DNA of 64,000 bases from Enterococcus sp. DIV0212c (lineage in GTDB: Bacteria; Bacillota; Bacilli; Lactobacillales; Enterococcaceae). A model generated the notes under the pieces. That model was given only the letters and a program-made list of their open reading frames with translations, ran no database searches and had not been told where the DNA came from. The stretch lies in contig NZ_JAFREN010000015.1 of NCBI RefSeq assembly GCF_017377505.1, forward strand, positions 41,934 to 105,933, given 5' to 3'. Positions 26,973 through 38,359 of the stretch are shown here, piece after piece (position 1 is the first letter of the stretch; each line of letters begins with the position of its first letter). The translations under genes were made by a program, and so were the position numbers.

Positions 26973-28571
26973 ATGAAAAATAACTATAAGTATAAACAAA
27001 TAAAAATGATCAAAAGATTTATATTTTTACTGATTTCATTAGGGATTGTTGCATTATATTTTGGGGAAGATGCTGTGGCGGAAAGTTTTTATGTCGATGA
27101 TGAGGCACAGCTTTTATCTGAACAAACAAAAGAGTTGATTATCCGTGCCAATGAGCAAGATTTTCAACAACTGACCGGTAGTCCGCAATTTGTTGTAAAA
27201 ACAATTAAACATCTACCGAAAAATCAGTCGATTGAGTTATACGCAGTCGATACGTTTGAAGCGTTAGGTATAGGTACTAAGGAACTGGATAACGGTTTTT
27301 TATTTGTCATTGCACTTGATGATCGAAAATATCGATTGGAAGTAGGATATGGCGTAGAGGAAATTATAACCGATAGTATGAAAAGAGAAATCATTCCTTT
27401 CGAGATAGAAAAACTTTTCAGAGCAGAAAAGTATGATGAAGGAATCCGAAAAATTAGTCAAAATGTAATTACTACAGTGAAACAAAGATATGGAAGTTAT
27501 GATATTTCCAAACAAGAAGTAGCAAAAGCAAATGAATACATTAATACTTATCAAGAACCAAAGAAAAGCCTGTTCGATTATGTTACTTTAGTCGTAAAAT
27601 GGGGATTTTATCTAATTATTTTAGTTATACTAGTCGTTGTGATTTATGTAGGATCAGTTTATTTGATAAAAAGTGATGCTAAAGATAGCTCACTAATGGC
27701 TCCAATGCGCAATAAAAAGATTTTTATTGTGAGCAAAACAAAAAAAGTGTCAATATTTGAGAAAATCGACGGGAGTTATTTAGTCCCAATGCTTTTTGCT
27801 CATTTTAATAAATATGAACGCGTGCAAAAGAAAATATCCGAATGCTTGTTTGAAGACGTTATAATCGATTTGGCAAGAAGTATTGGCAAAAGAAAACTAG
27901 AACAAATGCCACAAAAAAATAGACAAACCTATTGTGAAATGTGTATAGAACTTGCGACTCCATTTTGGCCAGACTATTATCTGAAAACTAAGGATATTTT
28001 AGTTGACCAAACGCATTTAGAACAGGCAAATGAGCATCTTAAAAGTCGATTGACGGAAAATTATGAACAGATGCAACAAGTATTGGATAGCTTTTTGTTG
28101 GCGCGTAAGAATTTTTTTAAAACTAAAACTCTTGTTCAAACATTTTTTAAGACACAGACACTTAAAAAGCCTAAACAGGAATTGCTATTAATCATGTTGA
28201 CGACTTATTTTTTACTATTAAATGAGAACACATTAGCACTAGATTTTTCAGATAGATTAACGGAAAAATTGTCAGATAGAATTCCTAAAGCTTACAAGAA
28301 AGCAAAAAAGAAAATTAAAAATATTGACGCTTCATACTATAGAGAAGCAAACAAAGATATTCACGATATGCTTTTTATCACAACTCTTCCAGGTATTGAT
28401 TTATCAAACTATAAATACATTAAGCGCCTAAGTATCATTTCATACATTGATTTCAGTAATATATCATTCAGTAGTGGCTCAGATTCTTATCATAATAGTT
28501 CAAGTTCTAGTGGTGATTCTTCTGGTGATGGCGGTTCATCAGGAGGCGGTGGCTTTTCTGGTGGTTGGTAA
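26973..28571 (+). CDS. TPM-domain membrane protein with Gly/Ser tail (YgcG-like)
   Basis: A 532-aa membrane protein. A hydrophobic segment lies at residues ~14-30, then an extracellular TPM (DUF477) domain at ~39-172 (VDDEAQLLSE, DNGFLFVIALDDRKYRLEVGYGVE), a second membrane segment at ~209-232, a ~270-residue helical, lysine-rich cytoplasmic part, and a final SSGDGGSSGGGGFSGGW tail. This architecture is that of the YgcG/DUF2207-like group; TPM domains have been proposed to be phosphatases or to act in photosystem or membrane-protein upkeep, and no role is established in Firmicutes. The ATG follows GGGGTTTAAGGG. It is divergent from hemH. Confidence 0.75.
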   Translation: MKNNYKYKQIKMIKRFIFLLISLGIVALYFGEDAVAESFYVDDEAQLLSEQTKELIIRANEQDFQQLTGSPQFVVKTIKHLPKNQSIELYAVDTFEALGIGTKELDNGFLFVIALDDRKYRLEVGYGVEEIITDSMKREIIPFEIEKLFRAEKYDEGIRKISQNVITTVKQRYGSYDISKQEVAKANEYINTYQEPKKSLFDYVTLVVKWGFYLIILVILVVVIYVGSVYLIKSDAKDSSLMAPMRNKKIFIVSKTKKVSIFEKIDGSYLVPMLFAHFNKYERVQKKISECLFEDVIIDLARSIGKRKLEQMPQKNRQTYCEMCIELATPFWPDYYLKTKDILVDQTHLEQANEHLKSRLTENYEQMQQVLDSFLLARKNFFKTKTLVQTFFKTQTLKKPKQELLLIMLTTYFLLLNENTLALDFSDRLTEKLSDRIPKAYKKAKKKIKNIDASYYREANKDIHDMLFITTLPGIDLSNYKYIKRLSIISYIDFSNISFSSGSDSYHNSSSSSGDSSGDGGSSGGGGFSGGW

Positions 28572-28699
28572 TTTATTTTCTTCAAAAAACTGCGTGTATA
28601 GTGATATCAATAATAATAGCCATTTTAGAAAGATTCTAATTAAGTCCGTTTTTTCACAAACAAAACCTAGATTAAATAAGAATTATTCTAGTAAAGAGA

Positions 28700-28742
28700 T
28701 TGCTTATCATTCTCAATTAGGATAAAATGAATGAGAACGATA
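28700..28742 (+). promoter_or_regulatory. suf operon promoter with inverted repeat around the -10
   Basis: TTGCTT (28700-28705), 17 bp, TAAAAT (28723-28728). TATCATTCTCA (28705-28715) and TGAGAACGATA (28732-28742) are inverted copies flanking the -10, which would suit an operator. Confidence 0.6.
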
Positions 28743-28774
28743 AAATACTTATTTTAAGTTGGAGGGAATTGTAC

Positions 28775-29545
28775 ATGTCCGTTTTAGAAATTAAAAATTT
28801 ACACGTATCAATCGAAGATAAAAAGATTTTAAAAGGGGTTAACCTGACGATGAAAACAGGTGAAATCCACGCAATCATGGGGCCTAACGGAACTGGTAAA
28901 TCTACCTTATCTGCTGCGATCATGGGAAATCCTAATTACGAAGTCACAGAAGGCGAAATCTTGTTTGACGGAGAAAATGTATTAGAACTTGAAGTGGACG
29001 AACGTGCCCGTTTAGGTCTATTCCTTGCAATGCAATATCCAAGTGAAATTCCAGGAATCACAAATGCTGAATTCATGCGTGCGGCAATCAACGCCAAACG
29101 TGATGAAGACGACAAAATTTCAGTTATGGAATTCATCAAAAAATTAGATAAAAAAATGGATCTACTAAATATGCCAGAAGAAATGGCTGAACGTTACTTA
29201 AACGAAGGCTTCTCTGGTGGAGAAAAGAAACGTAACGAAATCCTACAATTATTGATGTTGGAACCAACATTTGCTATTTTAGATGAAATCGATTCTGGTT
29301 TAGATATCGATGCCTTAAAAGTTGTATCAAAAGGCGTAAACGAAATGCGCGGCGAAAACTTTGGCGCGTTGATCATCACTCACTACCAACGTCTATTGAA
29401 CTACATCACACCAGATGTGGTGCACATCATGATGGAAGGCCGTGTGGTTAAAACTGGCGGTGCTGAACTTGCGAAACGTTTAGAAGCAGAAGGCTATGCT
29501 GGAATCAGCCAAGAATTAGGTATTGAATACAAAGAAGAAGCATAA
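28775..29545 (+). CDS. sufC: Fe-S cluster assembly ATPase SufC
   Basis: SufC (256 aa) is the ABC-type ATPase of the SufBCD scaffold for iron-sulfur cluster assembly. Walker A is GPNGTGKST, the signature LNEGFSGGEKKR and Walker B AILDEIDSGLD. The ATG at 28775 follows GGAGGG; the frame extends 16 codons upstream without a ribosome site. It is the first gene of sufCDSUB, followed by sufD 14 bp later. Confidence 0.96.
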   Translation: MSVLEIKNLHVSIEDKKILKGVNLTMKTGEIHAIMGPNGTGKSTLSAAIMGNPNYEVTEGEILFDGENVLELEVDERARLGLFLAMQYPSEIPGITNAEFMRAAINAKRDEDDKISVMEFIKKLDKKMDLLNMPEEMAERYLNEGFSGGEKKRNEILQLLMLEPTFAILDEIDSGLDIDALKVVSKGVNEMRGENFGALIITHYQRLLNYITPDVVHIMMEGRVVKTGGAELAKRLEAEGYAGISQELGIEYKEEA

Positions 29546-29559
29546 GGAGGACAAGATAA

Positions 29560-32532
<2,973 letters not shown>

Positions 32533-32546
32533 TATCGAATCGGTGT

Positions 32547-32655
32547 GAAGTCAGGCTGATTTTCGGCAACTTCCCTACCATCTTTTAATCCAAAAAGCGG
32601 ATTTAAAGCTGTTAGGTCCAGTTGCTCAAATCAAAGCACCTGATTCTCAACCTAA
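32547..32655 (+). ncRNA. Structured tandem element, unit 1 (sufU-sufB gap)
   Basis: A 109-nt unit that folds into one long hairpin: TCAGG/CCTGA (32551-32555/32639-32643), TGATTT/AAATCA (32557-32562/32628-32633), GCAACT/AGTTGC (32566-32571/32620-32625), an inner arm, and AATCC/GGATT (32587-32591/32599-32603) closing an AAAAAGC loop. It lies exactly 121 bp before a second copy whose arms differ in sequence but pair at the same places. Confidence 0.75.
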
Positions 32656-32667
32656 ACTAATCAGTGA

Positions 32668-32776
32668 GAATTCAAGCAGGTTCTCGGCTGTTTCCTAAAA
32701 TAATCAAAATCCAAAAAACGGATTGTGCTTATTTTAGTCCAACAGCTCGAACCTAAACGCTTGATTCTCAACCTAA
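32668..32776 (+). ncRNA. Structured tandem element, unit 2 (sufU-sufB gap)
   Basis: Second 109-nt unit. Helices: TCAAGC/GCTTGA (32672-32677/32759-32764), AGGTTC/GAACCT (32678-32683/32749-32754), GCTGTT/AACAGC (32687-32692/32741-32746), TAAAATAA/TTATTTTA (32696-32703/32729-32736), AATCC/GGATT (32708-32712/32720-32724). The internal-loop TTCC and GTCC, the terminal loop and the 3' end TGATTCTCAACCTAA are kept from unit 1 while the helices changed in a compensating way. Confidence 0.75.
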
Positions 32777-32795
32777 GAAAGGAACGTGAGATAAT

Positions 32796-34190
32796 TTGAG
32801 TACTGTACCTGAGTTAGAAGAATATCAATTTGGTTTTCATGATGATGTGAAACCGATTTTCAGTACGGGAAGTGGACTAACAGAGGAAGTTGTTAGAGAA
32901 ATTTCACGTAAGAAAGAAGAACCAGAATGGATGTTGGAATTCCGTTTGAAATCATTAGAACAATTCCACAAAATGCCTATGCAAGAATGGGGACCGGATT
33001 TATCGGATATCGATTTTGAAAAAATCAAATATTTCCAAAGAGCCAGTGACAAACCCGCTCGTGATTGGGACGATGTACCAGATAAAATCAAAGAAACCTT
33101 TGAAAAAATCGGGATTCCAGAAGCAGAACGTGCGTATCTAGCGGGAGCTTCAGCGCAATATGAATCAGAAGTTGTTTACCACAATATGAAAGAAGAATTC
33201 CAAAAATTAGGAATCATCTTTACCGATACTGATTCAGCATTGAAAGAATATCCAGATATATTCAAAAAATATTTCGCAAAATTAGTCCCACCAACAGATA
33301 ATAAATTAGCAGCATTAAACTCAGCAGTTTGGTCTGGTGGAACGTTTATCTATGTACCAAAAGGCGTTCGTGTGGATGTGCCATTACAAACCTACTTCCG
33401 AATCAATGCGGAAAACACAGGACAATTTGAACGTACGCTGATTATCGTGGATGAGGGCGCAAGTGTTCACTACGTAGAAGGCTGTACAGCACCTACGTAT
33501 ACAAGCAATAGCTTACACGCAGCGATCGTTGAGATCTTTACCCATAAAGATGCCTACACACGTTATACAACCATCCAAAACTGGTCTGATAATGTTTATA
33601 ACTTGGTAACAAAACGTGCCAAAGCCTATGAAGGTGCTACAGTTGAGTGGATCGATGGGAACTTAGGTGCCAAAACAACGATGAAATACCCAAGTGTGTA
33701 TCTAGATGGGAAAGGCGCTCGCGGCACAATGCTTTCAATTGCATTTGCTGGAGAAAACCAAATTCAAGATACAGGTGCGAAAATGATTCATAACGCACCA
33801 AACACATCAAGTTCGATCGTTTCTAAATCAATTGCCAAAGACGGCGGTGAAGTGAATTACCGTGGTCAAGTAACGTTTGGGAAAGATAGTGCGGGCTCGA
33901 TTTCACATATTGAGTGTGATACGATTATTATGGATGATAAGTCGAAATCTGATACGATTCCGTTTAATGAGATTCATAACAGTCAAGTGGCGTTGGAGCA
34001 TGAAGCGAAGGTTTCGAAGATTTCGGAAGAGCAGCTTTATTATTTGATGAGTCGTGGGTTGACTGAGGTTGAAGCGACTGAGATGATCGTTATGGGATTT
34101 GTGGAGCCGTTTACGAAAGAATTGCCGATGGAGTATGCGGTTGAACTTAATAGACTGATTTCTTATGAGATGGAAGGCAGTGTGGGGTAA
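32796..34190 (+). CDS. sufB: Fe-S cluster scaffold protein SufB
   Basis: SufB (464 aa) is the main scaffold on which [Fe-S] clusters are built. The start is TTG at 32796, giving the family start [24 protein letters not shown] lies upstream with a long spacer. Conserved parts include [37 protein letters not shown] and [17 protein letters not shown]. It ends the suf operon. The structured pair of repeats sits directly before the start and may affect its translation. Confidence 0.96.
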   Translation: MSTVPELEEYQFGFHDDVKPIFSTGSGLTEEVVREISRKKEEPEWMLEFRLKSLEQFHKMPMQEWGPDLSDIDFEKIKYFQRASDKPARDWDDVPDKIKETFEKIGIPEAERAYLAGASAQYESEVVYHNMKEEFQKLGIIFTDTDSALKEYPDIFKKYFAKLVPPTDNKLAALNSAVWSGGTFIYVPKGVRVDVPLQTYFRINAENTGQFERTLIIVDEGASVHYVEGCTAPTYTSNSLHAAIVEIFTHKDAYTRYTTIQNWSDNVYNLVTKRAKAYEGATVEWIDGNLGAKTTMKYPSVYLDGKGARGTMLSIAFAGENQIQDTGAKMIHNAPNTSSSIVSKSIAKDGGEVNYRGQVTFGKDSAGSISHIECDTIIMDDKSKSDTIPFNEIHNSQVALEHEAKVSKISEEQLYYLMSRGLTEVEATEMIVMGFVEPFTKELPMEYAVELNRLISYEMEGSVG

Positions 34191-34200
34191 AACCTTTTTT

Positions 34201-34247
34201 AGCGCTAGAAACGTTGATTTATCAATGTTTCTGGTGCTTCTTTTTTT
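34201..34247 (+). terminator. suf operon terminator
   Basis: Arms pair across 34201-34238 around a GTTGATTTATCAA-type tip, then seven or more T's. The tip resembles that of the terminator at 52775-52818. Confidence 0.88.
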
Positions 34248-34256
34248 CGGGAAAGC

Positions 34257-34280
34257 AAACTAACTACAAAACTAACTACA
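34257..34280. repeat. Two 12-bp direct repeats beside the integrase
   Basis: AAACTAACTACA occurs at 34257-34268 and 34269-34280, back to back between the suf terminator and the integrase 3' end. Their place suggests integrase arm-binding sites at the element end. Confidence 0.6.
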
Positions 34281-34287
34281 ATTTCTT

Positions 34288-35478
34288 TTAGAAAAGATAT
34301 TTTTCCTTTTCAATAAACTGAGCGAATTGGTCAGCGCTACGCTCCTCACGTTCGGGGTAGAAGTAGTTATATACTTGTCGAGTCATCTTGGAATCTTTAT
34401 GGCCGACACGGTACATAATATCCTCTAAGTTCATATCTGCCATTGCACAAAGTGAGACATGTGTTTTACGGAATTCATGAAGCGTAATTCTCTTTAATTT
34501 GTATTTAGTCGCGATGACATCGTACCAATCATTCGCTTGACCAGGACGACAAAATTTATTCTCTTTGTTAGGAAAAACTAGTTGATGCTTGTTCGTTGCT
34601 CTAATGCCTAAAACTTTAAACTCGAACTGCTGTCTAGTTTGCCATTCCTGTAACATAGCCATTGTTTCTGAATCAATTGAAATAGTTCTTTTACCAGCAT
34701 TTGTTTTGGCACTTTGACTAGCTACTTTGGTTATTTTAGTATTAGGATCACTTTCGACCTCAGCTAATGTTTTACTGATAATTAATTTCTTAGTTTCAAA
34801 ATTAATATCATTCCATTCAAGAGCAAGTATTTCCGATTTCCTAGCACCTGTATAGGATAAGACTCGAAAATAAGTTTCGATTTTCTTGTTTCCATGCTTT
34901 TTACAGCAATCCAAGAAGATAGCAAGCTCCTTTGGAGTGTAAACACTCATTGTTTCAGTAGCCACTAAATTTTCATCAATTTCTTGACGTTTAATAGCTT
35001 CAGTTTTGCGCATGGGATTTTCATTGATAAGTTCTTGTTGAACACCGTATTGTAAAATCTGAGCAACTGCGCGACGAAAGTAATAAGCTTGCTTGTATCC
35101 ATCTCTTATCCAACGACGATTGACCTGAGTACAGAAACGTACTGAAATATCATTCAATTTTTTGTCTCCAAAATATTCAAGCGCATGATCTTCAATGGCT
35201 CTTCTCGTAATCATGATAGTAGATGGTTTGACTTTTAATCGGTACTGTTCAATGAATTCCTCATATAACTCCTTAAAAGTGATATTACCACTCACTTTCA
35301 GTAGATTCTTATCAAAATCTAGTTGCAGTTGCCTATATACTTGTTGTGCTTCTTTTTTTGTTTGGAAGCCACTCCTAGTTGTGCGAATCTCTTCTCCAAA
35401 CTCAGTTTTTCCAAAATAGCATTGAAATTTCCAGAGTTTTTGATTGTACTTGGTGTATTGCTTAAAAGAAACAGACAT
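34288..35478 (-). CDS. int: Tyrosine recombinase/integrase
   Basis: A 396-aa site-specific recombinase. The N-terminal AP2-like arm-binding part (GFQTKKEAQQVYRQLQ) is followed by a SAM-like core-binding domain (~65-160) and the catalytic domain with Arg213 (TGARKSE), His334-x-x-Arg337 (LHEFRKTH), His360 (VGHKD) and a Tyr near 370. All catalytic residues are present, so it should be active. It is the outermost gene of the accessory region, pointing towards sufB, with an excisionase gene upstream. Confidence 0.92.
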   Translation of the reverse strand: MSVSFKQYTKYNQKLWKFQCYFGKTEFGEEIRTTRSGFQTKKEAQQVYRQLQLDFDKNLLKVSGNITFKELYEEFIEQYRLKVKPSTIMITRRAIEDHALEYFGDKKLNDISVRFCTQVNRRWIRDGYKQAYYFRRAVAQILQYGVQQELINENPMRKTEAIKRQEIDENLVATETMSVYTPKELAIFLDCCKKHGNKKIETYFRVLSYTGARKSEILALEWNDINFETKKLIISKTLAEVESDPNTKITKVASQSAKTNAGKRTISIDSETMAMLQEWQTRQQFEFKVLGIRATNKHQLVFPNKENKFCRPGQANDWYDVIATKYKLKRITLHEFRKTHVSLCAMADMNLEDIMYRVGHKDSKMTRQVYNYFYPEREERSADQFAQFIEKEKYLF

Positions 35479-35560
35479 ATAAATCTTCCTCCTAATTCAT
35501 TCATTGGATTAGGATATTTTTGTCTTTAGCAAGATTTTAATATTTGAGGTTTTAATTAGG

Positions 35561-35758
35561 TTAATCATTTTTTAATTGATTGAAAATATCCTTTACATCT
35601 TCAATATCGTACAAATGTTGCCTACCAATAATAATGACTTCTAATCCGTTGAGACGAAGCGTTCTTAAGGTTTCATAACCAATGTGCAATTCTTTCATTA
35701 GAGTTTGTTGATTAACATATCTTCCAAGAATTAGTGACGGATTATTAGGCGTATTCAT
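35561..35758 (-). CDS. xis: Excisionase-like small HTH protein
   Basis: A 65-aa protein with a winged-helix-like DNA-binding motif (VNQQTLMKELHIGYETLRTL, then a GRQHLYDIEDV end). Position directly upstream of the integrase in the same direction is the usual place for Xis. AAGGAAGG lies before the ATG. The assignment rests on position and fold style. Confidence 0.7.
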   Translation of the reverse strand: MNTPNNPSLILGRYVNQQTLMKELHIGYETLRTLRLNGLEVIIIGRQHLYDIEDVKDIFNQLKND

Positions 35759-35847
35759 ATGAAATTACCTTCCTTTGTTTACTATTTAGATTGTTGGCTG
35801 ATTCATCCTTTCTTTGTATGAAAATAAAGTATTACCTCAAGTTTTGC

Positions 35848-35898
35848 GAGCTAGAACGAAATACTATAACTAGATTATAATCCGTTCTGCTCTTTTTT
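35848..35898. terminator. Hairpin upstream of xis
   Basis: GAG-AGAACG (35848-35858) pairs with CGTTCT-CTC (35883-35892) around a long A/T-rich loop and is followed by TTTTTT on the + strand. Confidence 0.45.
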
Positions 35899-36474
35899 CC
35901 TATAAGAAATTGTAATTATGTGTTGTTTTTACTTTATTCTAATTGAATAATATTATTGCATAAAACCAAAAGACTTACATTTGCAAGCCTCTTGTACTTG
36001 TCGATTTTCAACTTAAACATCAAGTTGTTTCTTGTTAGGAAACACATAGGAATTTCACCTCTCCCCAGTTTATGGCGAGCCTTACGGAAGTATCATTATG
36101 CTCTTGGTATGTTGCCGCAGATGAGGAACAACCTCATTTTAGTGAGTCTAGTTTTCGCTTTAAAAACGGATCTTGGCGTAGTACTCACAAATGCTTATAC
36201 AAAGAGGAAAGTACTTGATGCTTTTATTTGATTGTCAAAGAACAGGTTAAATTTTGTAACTCATAAATAAGATGATTTTTGACATGAAAAAAGCAACATC
36301 TATTTACAATGATTTTTTTGTAATATGAAATGTTTGTTTTATAGAAATTTTTATTAAGGAAAAAATAAGGTGAATCTAAGGAAATAGTTAAAAAATGAGA
36401 CTTCATTTTTGGTTAAATGTTCTTAAGAGATAAATTCTCTGAGCTATGTACTAGAAAGGAGTCGAATTGTAAAT
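35899..36474. other. Gap of ~575 bp without a supported gene
   Basis: A 91-codon open frame (35956-36231) has no ribosome site and no recognisable product, so I do not call it. The segment 35950-36220 is less A/T-rich than its surroundings and might be a decayed piece. Near the end TTGGTT (36409-36414) and TAAATT (36431-36436) may form a promoter for the exporter operon, with AGAGA/TCTCT arms over the -10. Confidence 0.4.
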
Positions 36475-37704
36475 ATGAGAATAAACAAAAGGTATTTGGT
36501 CATGTTAGTAATCATATTAATCATTAGTGGTGCTGCATATACAAACATTAATCGAAATAAGAACGAGTTGTCGATTAAGTCAATAAAGTTAAGTGAGTTA
36601 CAAAATAATTCAGAGTTTTATTTAACAGGTGTGGTTGAACCCAAAAACATAATTGACTACAAGTTGGATAAAAACAAAGGCATTATTAGCGAACGGAAAG
36701 TAAACGTAGGAGATGAAGTAAAAAAAGGCCAGGTCTTATACGTATATAAGAATCCAGATGGTGATATGGAAATTCGAGAAGCAGAATTAGCGGTCAGCAA
36801 CAGTGAAAAGATTGTGGAACAAAAAGAGATAGAATCTAATTTGAAGGCCCAACAATATCAAACTTTAATTTTACGTCAACAGGAGCTTGATAAAAATTTA
36901 GCAGATAACAAAAGTGAAGAAGAACGAAAGGAGCTAATTCAGAAGAAAGAAGAATTGACAGCATCAGTAACTCAGGCTGAGATAGAAACTAATGCAGCTA
37001 GTGCAGAAATTGAAAATGCAAAATTAGAAGTTGAGAAAGCAAGCTTAGAATTGAATAAAATCAAAGAAATTCAAGGAAATCATGAAATTATATCAGACAT
37101 AGACGGAATTGTTATGAATCTTGATGAATCTCAATTGAATTTAACTGTGACGGACAAAGCACCTGATAAACCTTTCTTGTCTATTGTAGATACTAGTGTC
37201 TATTTTTTAAGGGGAAAAGTAGATGAATATAGAAAGAAAAATTTGACGGTGAATCAAAAAGTCAAAATGATAGACAGAAATGATTCATCAAAAATATGGG
37301 AAGGAAAAATTACTCAGATTGGTAACTTAGCTGCAGGCGGAGTAGTTGATGAAGAACAAGGTGGAAATCCTAACCTTTCTCAGTTTTCTTTTGAAGCAAC
37401 AATCGATCCAACAGATAGCCCACCAAAAATTGGACTACATTGTTTTGCTGAACTAGATAACATGAACAAGAAAGAAGAATTAACGATACCAAAGGAATAT
37501 GTAATAAAAGATAAAAAAAGGTATTACATTTGGACAGTGAAAAATAAAAAAGTAGAGAAACAAGCAATTGAAATTGAAGAAAACAAGGAAAATAATGGGC
37601 GCTACACTGTAAAAAATAAACTCTCAGAAAGTATTGAAGTTGTTTATCCAAGTTCAAAGGTATCTGAAGGAATGGAGGTACCGAAAATTGATTCAACTAA
37701 TTAA
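36475..37704 (+). CDS. MacA-like membrane fusion protein (HlyD family)
   Basis: A 409-aa adaptor of a MacAB-type ABC exporter. One N-terminal membrane anchor (residues ~8-25) is followed by a first half-lipoyl segment (GIISERKVNVGDEVKKGQVL), a long Glu/Lys-rich coiled coil (~100-200), the second half (DIDGIVMNLDESQLNL) and beta-barrel domains. AAAGGAG lies 13 bp before the ATG. Its 3' end overlaps the ATPase gene. Gram-positive versions export peptides or antibiotics, or confer resistance to them; the substrate is unknown. Confidence 0.82.
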   Translation: MRINKRYLVMLVIILIISGAAYTNINRNKNELSIKSIKLSELQNNSEFYLTGVVEPKNIIDYKLDKNKGIISERKVNVGDEVKKGQVLYVYKNPDGDMEIREAELAVSNSEKIVEQKEIESNLKAQQYQTLILRQQELDKNLADNKSEEERKELIQKKEELTASVTQAEIETNAASAEIENAKLEVEKASLELNKIKEIQGNHEIISDIDGIVMNLDESQLNLTVTDKAPDKPFLSIVDTSVYFLRGKVDEYRKKNLTVNQKVKMIDRNDSSKIWEGKITQIGNLAAGGVVDEEQGGNPNLSQFSFEATIDPTDSPPKIGLHCFAELDNMNKKEELTIPKEYVIKDKKRYYIWTVKNKKVEKQAIEIEENKENNGRYTVKNKLSESIEVVYPSSKVSEGMEVPKIDSTN

Positions 37705-38356
37705 TGTAAGTAAATCGTTCCAACAAGCTGAAAATGAAGTTAGAGTTCTAAAAGACATCAATTTAAGCATCCAGAAAAATGATTACATTGCTATTACAGG
37801 TGCTTCAGGATCTGGCAAGTCTACACTTATGAATATTATCGGTTGTTTAGATCAAGCAACTTCTGGTGAGTACTTGTTCAACGAATTAGATATTCGCCAA
37901 CTAAATGATAATCAACTTTCTGAAACTCGTAATCAATTGATTGGTTTTGTCTTTCAAAATTTTAACTTGATGCCTCGCTTAACTGCTCTTGAGAATGTTA
38001 TGCTTCCACTTGTTTATGCACAAGTTCCAGAAAAAGAAAGAAAAGAGAGAGCAAAGATAGCTCTAGCACAAGTAGATTTAAGTGATCGGCTTCATTTTTT
38101 ACCAACAGTGCTTTCAGGAGGTCAAAAACAGCGAGTAGCTATTGCTAGAGCATTGGTTACTGAAGCACCATTAATATTAGCAGACGAACCTACAGGAGCA
38201 TTAGATTCAAAAGCTAGTGGACGTATTATGGAAATCTTTCAACAGTTGAATGATCGTGGCAAAACAATTATTACAATAACGCATGAAAAAGAAGTTGCTA
38301 ATTGTGCTAAAAGGCAAATACGATTGAAAGATGGCTCTATTATTGAGGAGAGATAA
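37688..38356 (+). CDS. MacB/LolD-type ABC transporter ATPase
   Basis: A 222-aa ATPase. Walker A is GASGSGKST, the signature LSGGQKQRVAIARAL, Walker B LILADEPTGALDS and the switch His in TITHE. The start is TTG at 37688, since GGAGG lies 9-10 bases upstream within the adaptor gene and the product then begins MIQLINVSKSF; an upstream ATG has no ribosome site. It is coupled to both neighbours. Confidence 0.92.
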   Translation: MIQLINVSKSFQQAENEVRVLKDINLSIQKNDYIAITGASGSGKSTLMNIIGCLDQATSGEYLFNELDIRQLNDNQLSETRNQLIGFVFQNFNLMPRLTALENVMLPLVYAQVPEKERKERAKIALAQVDLSDRLHFLPTVLSGGQKQRVAIARALVTEAPLILADEPTGALDSKASGRIMEIFQQLNDRGKTIITITHEKEVANCAKRQIRLKDGSIIEER

Positions 38357-38359
38357 TCC

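Noticed and set aside
28447..28725. 92-codon frame over the end of the TPM gene
   Set aside because: It is a frame-shifted reading of the Gly/Ser-rich tail and has no ribosome site.
35956..36231. 91-codon open frame upstream of the exporter operon
   Set aside because: No ribosome site, no recognisable motif; composition looks like chance or a decayed fragment.
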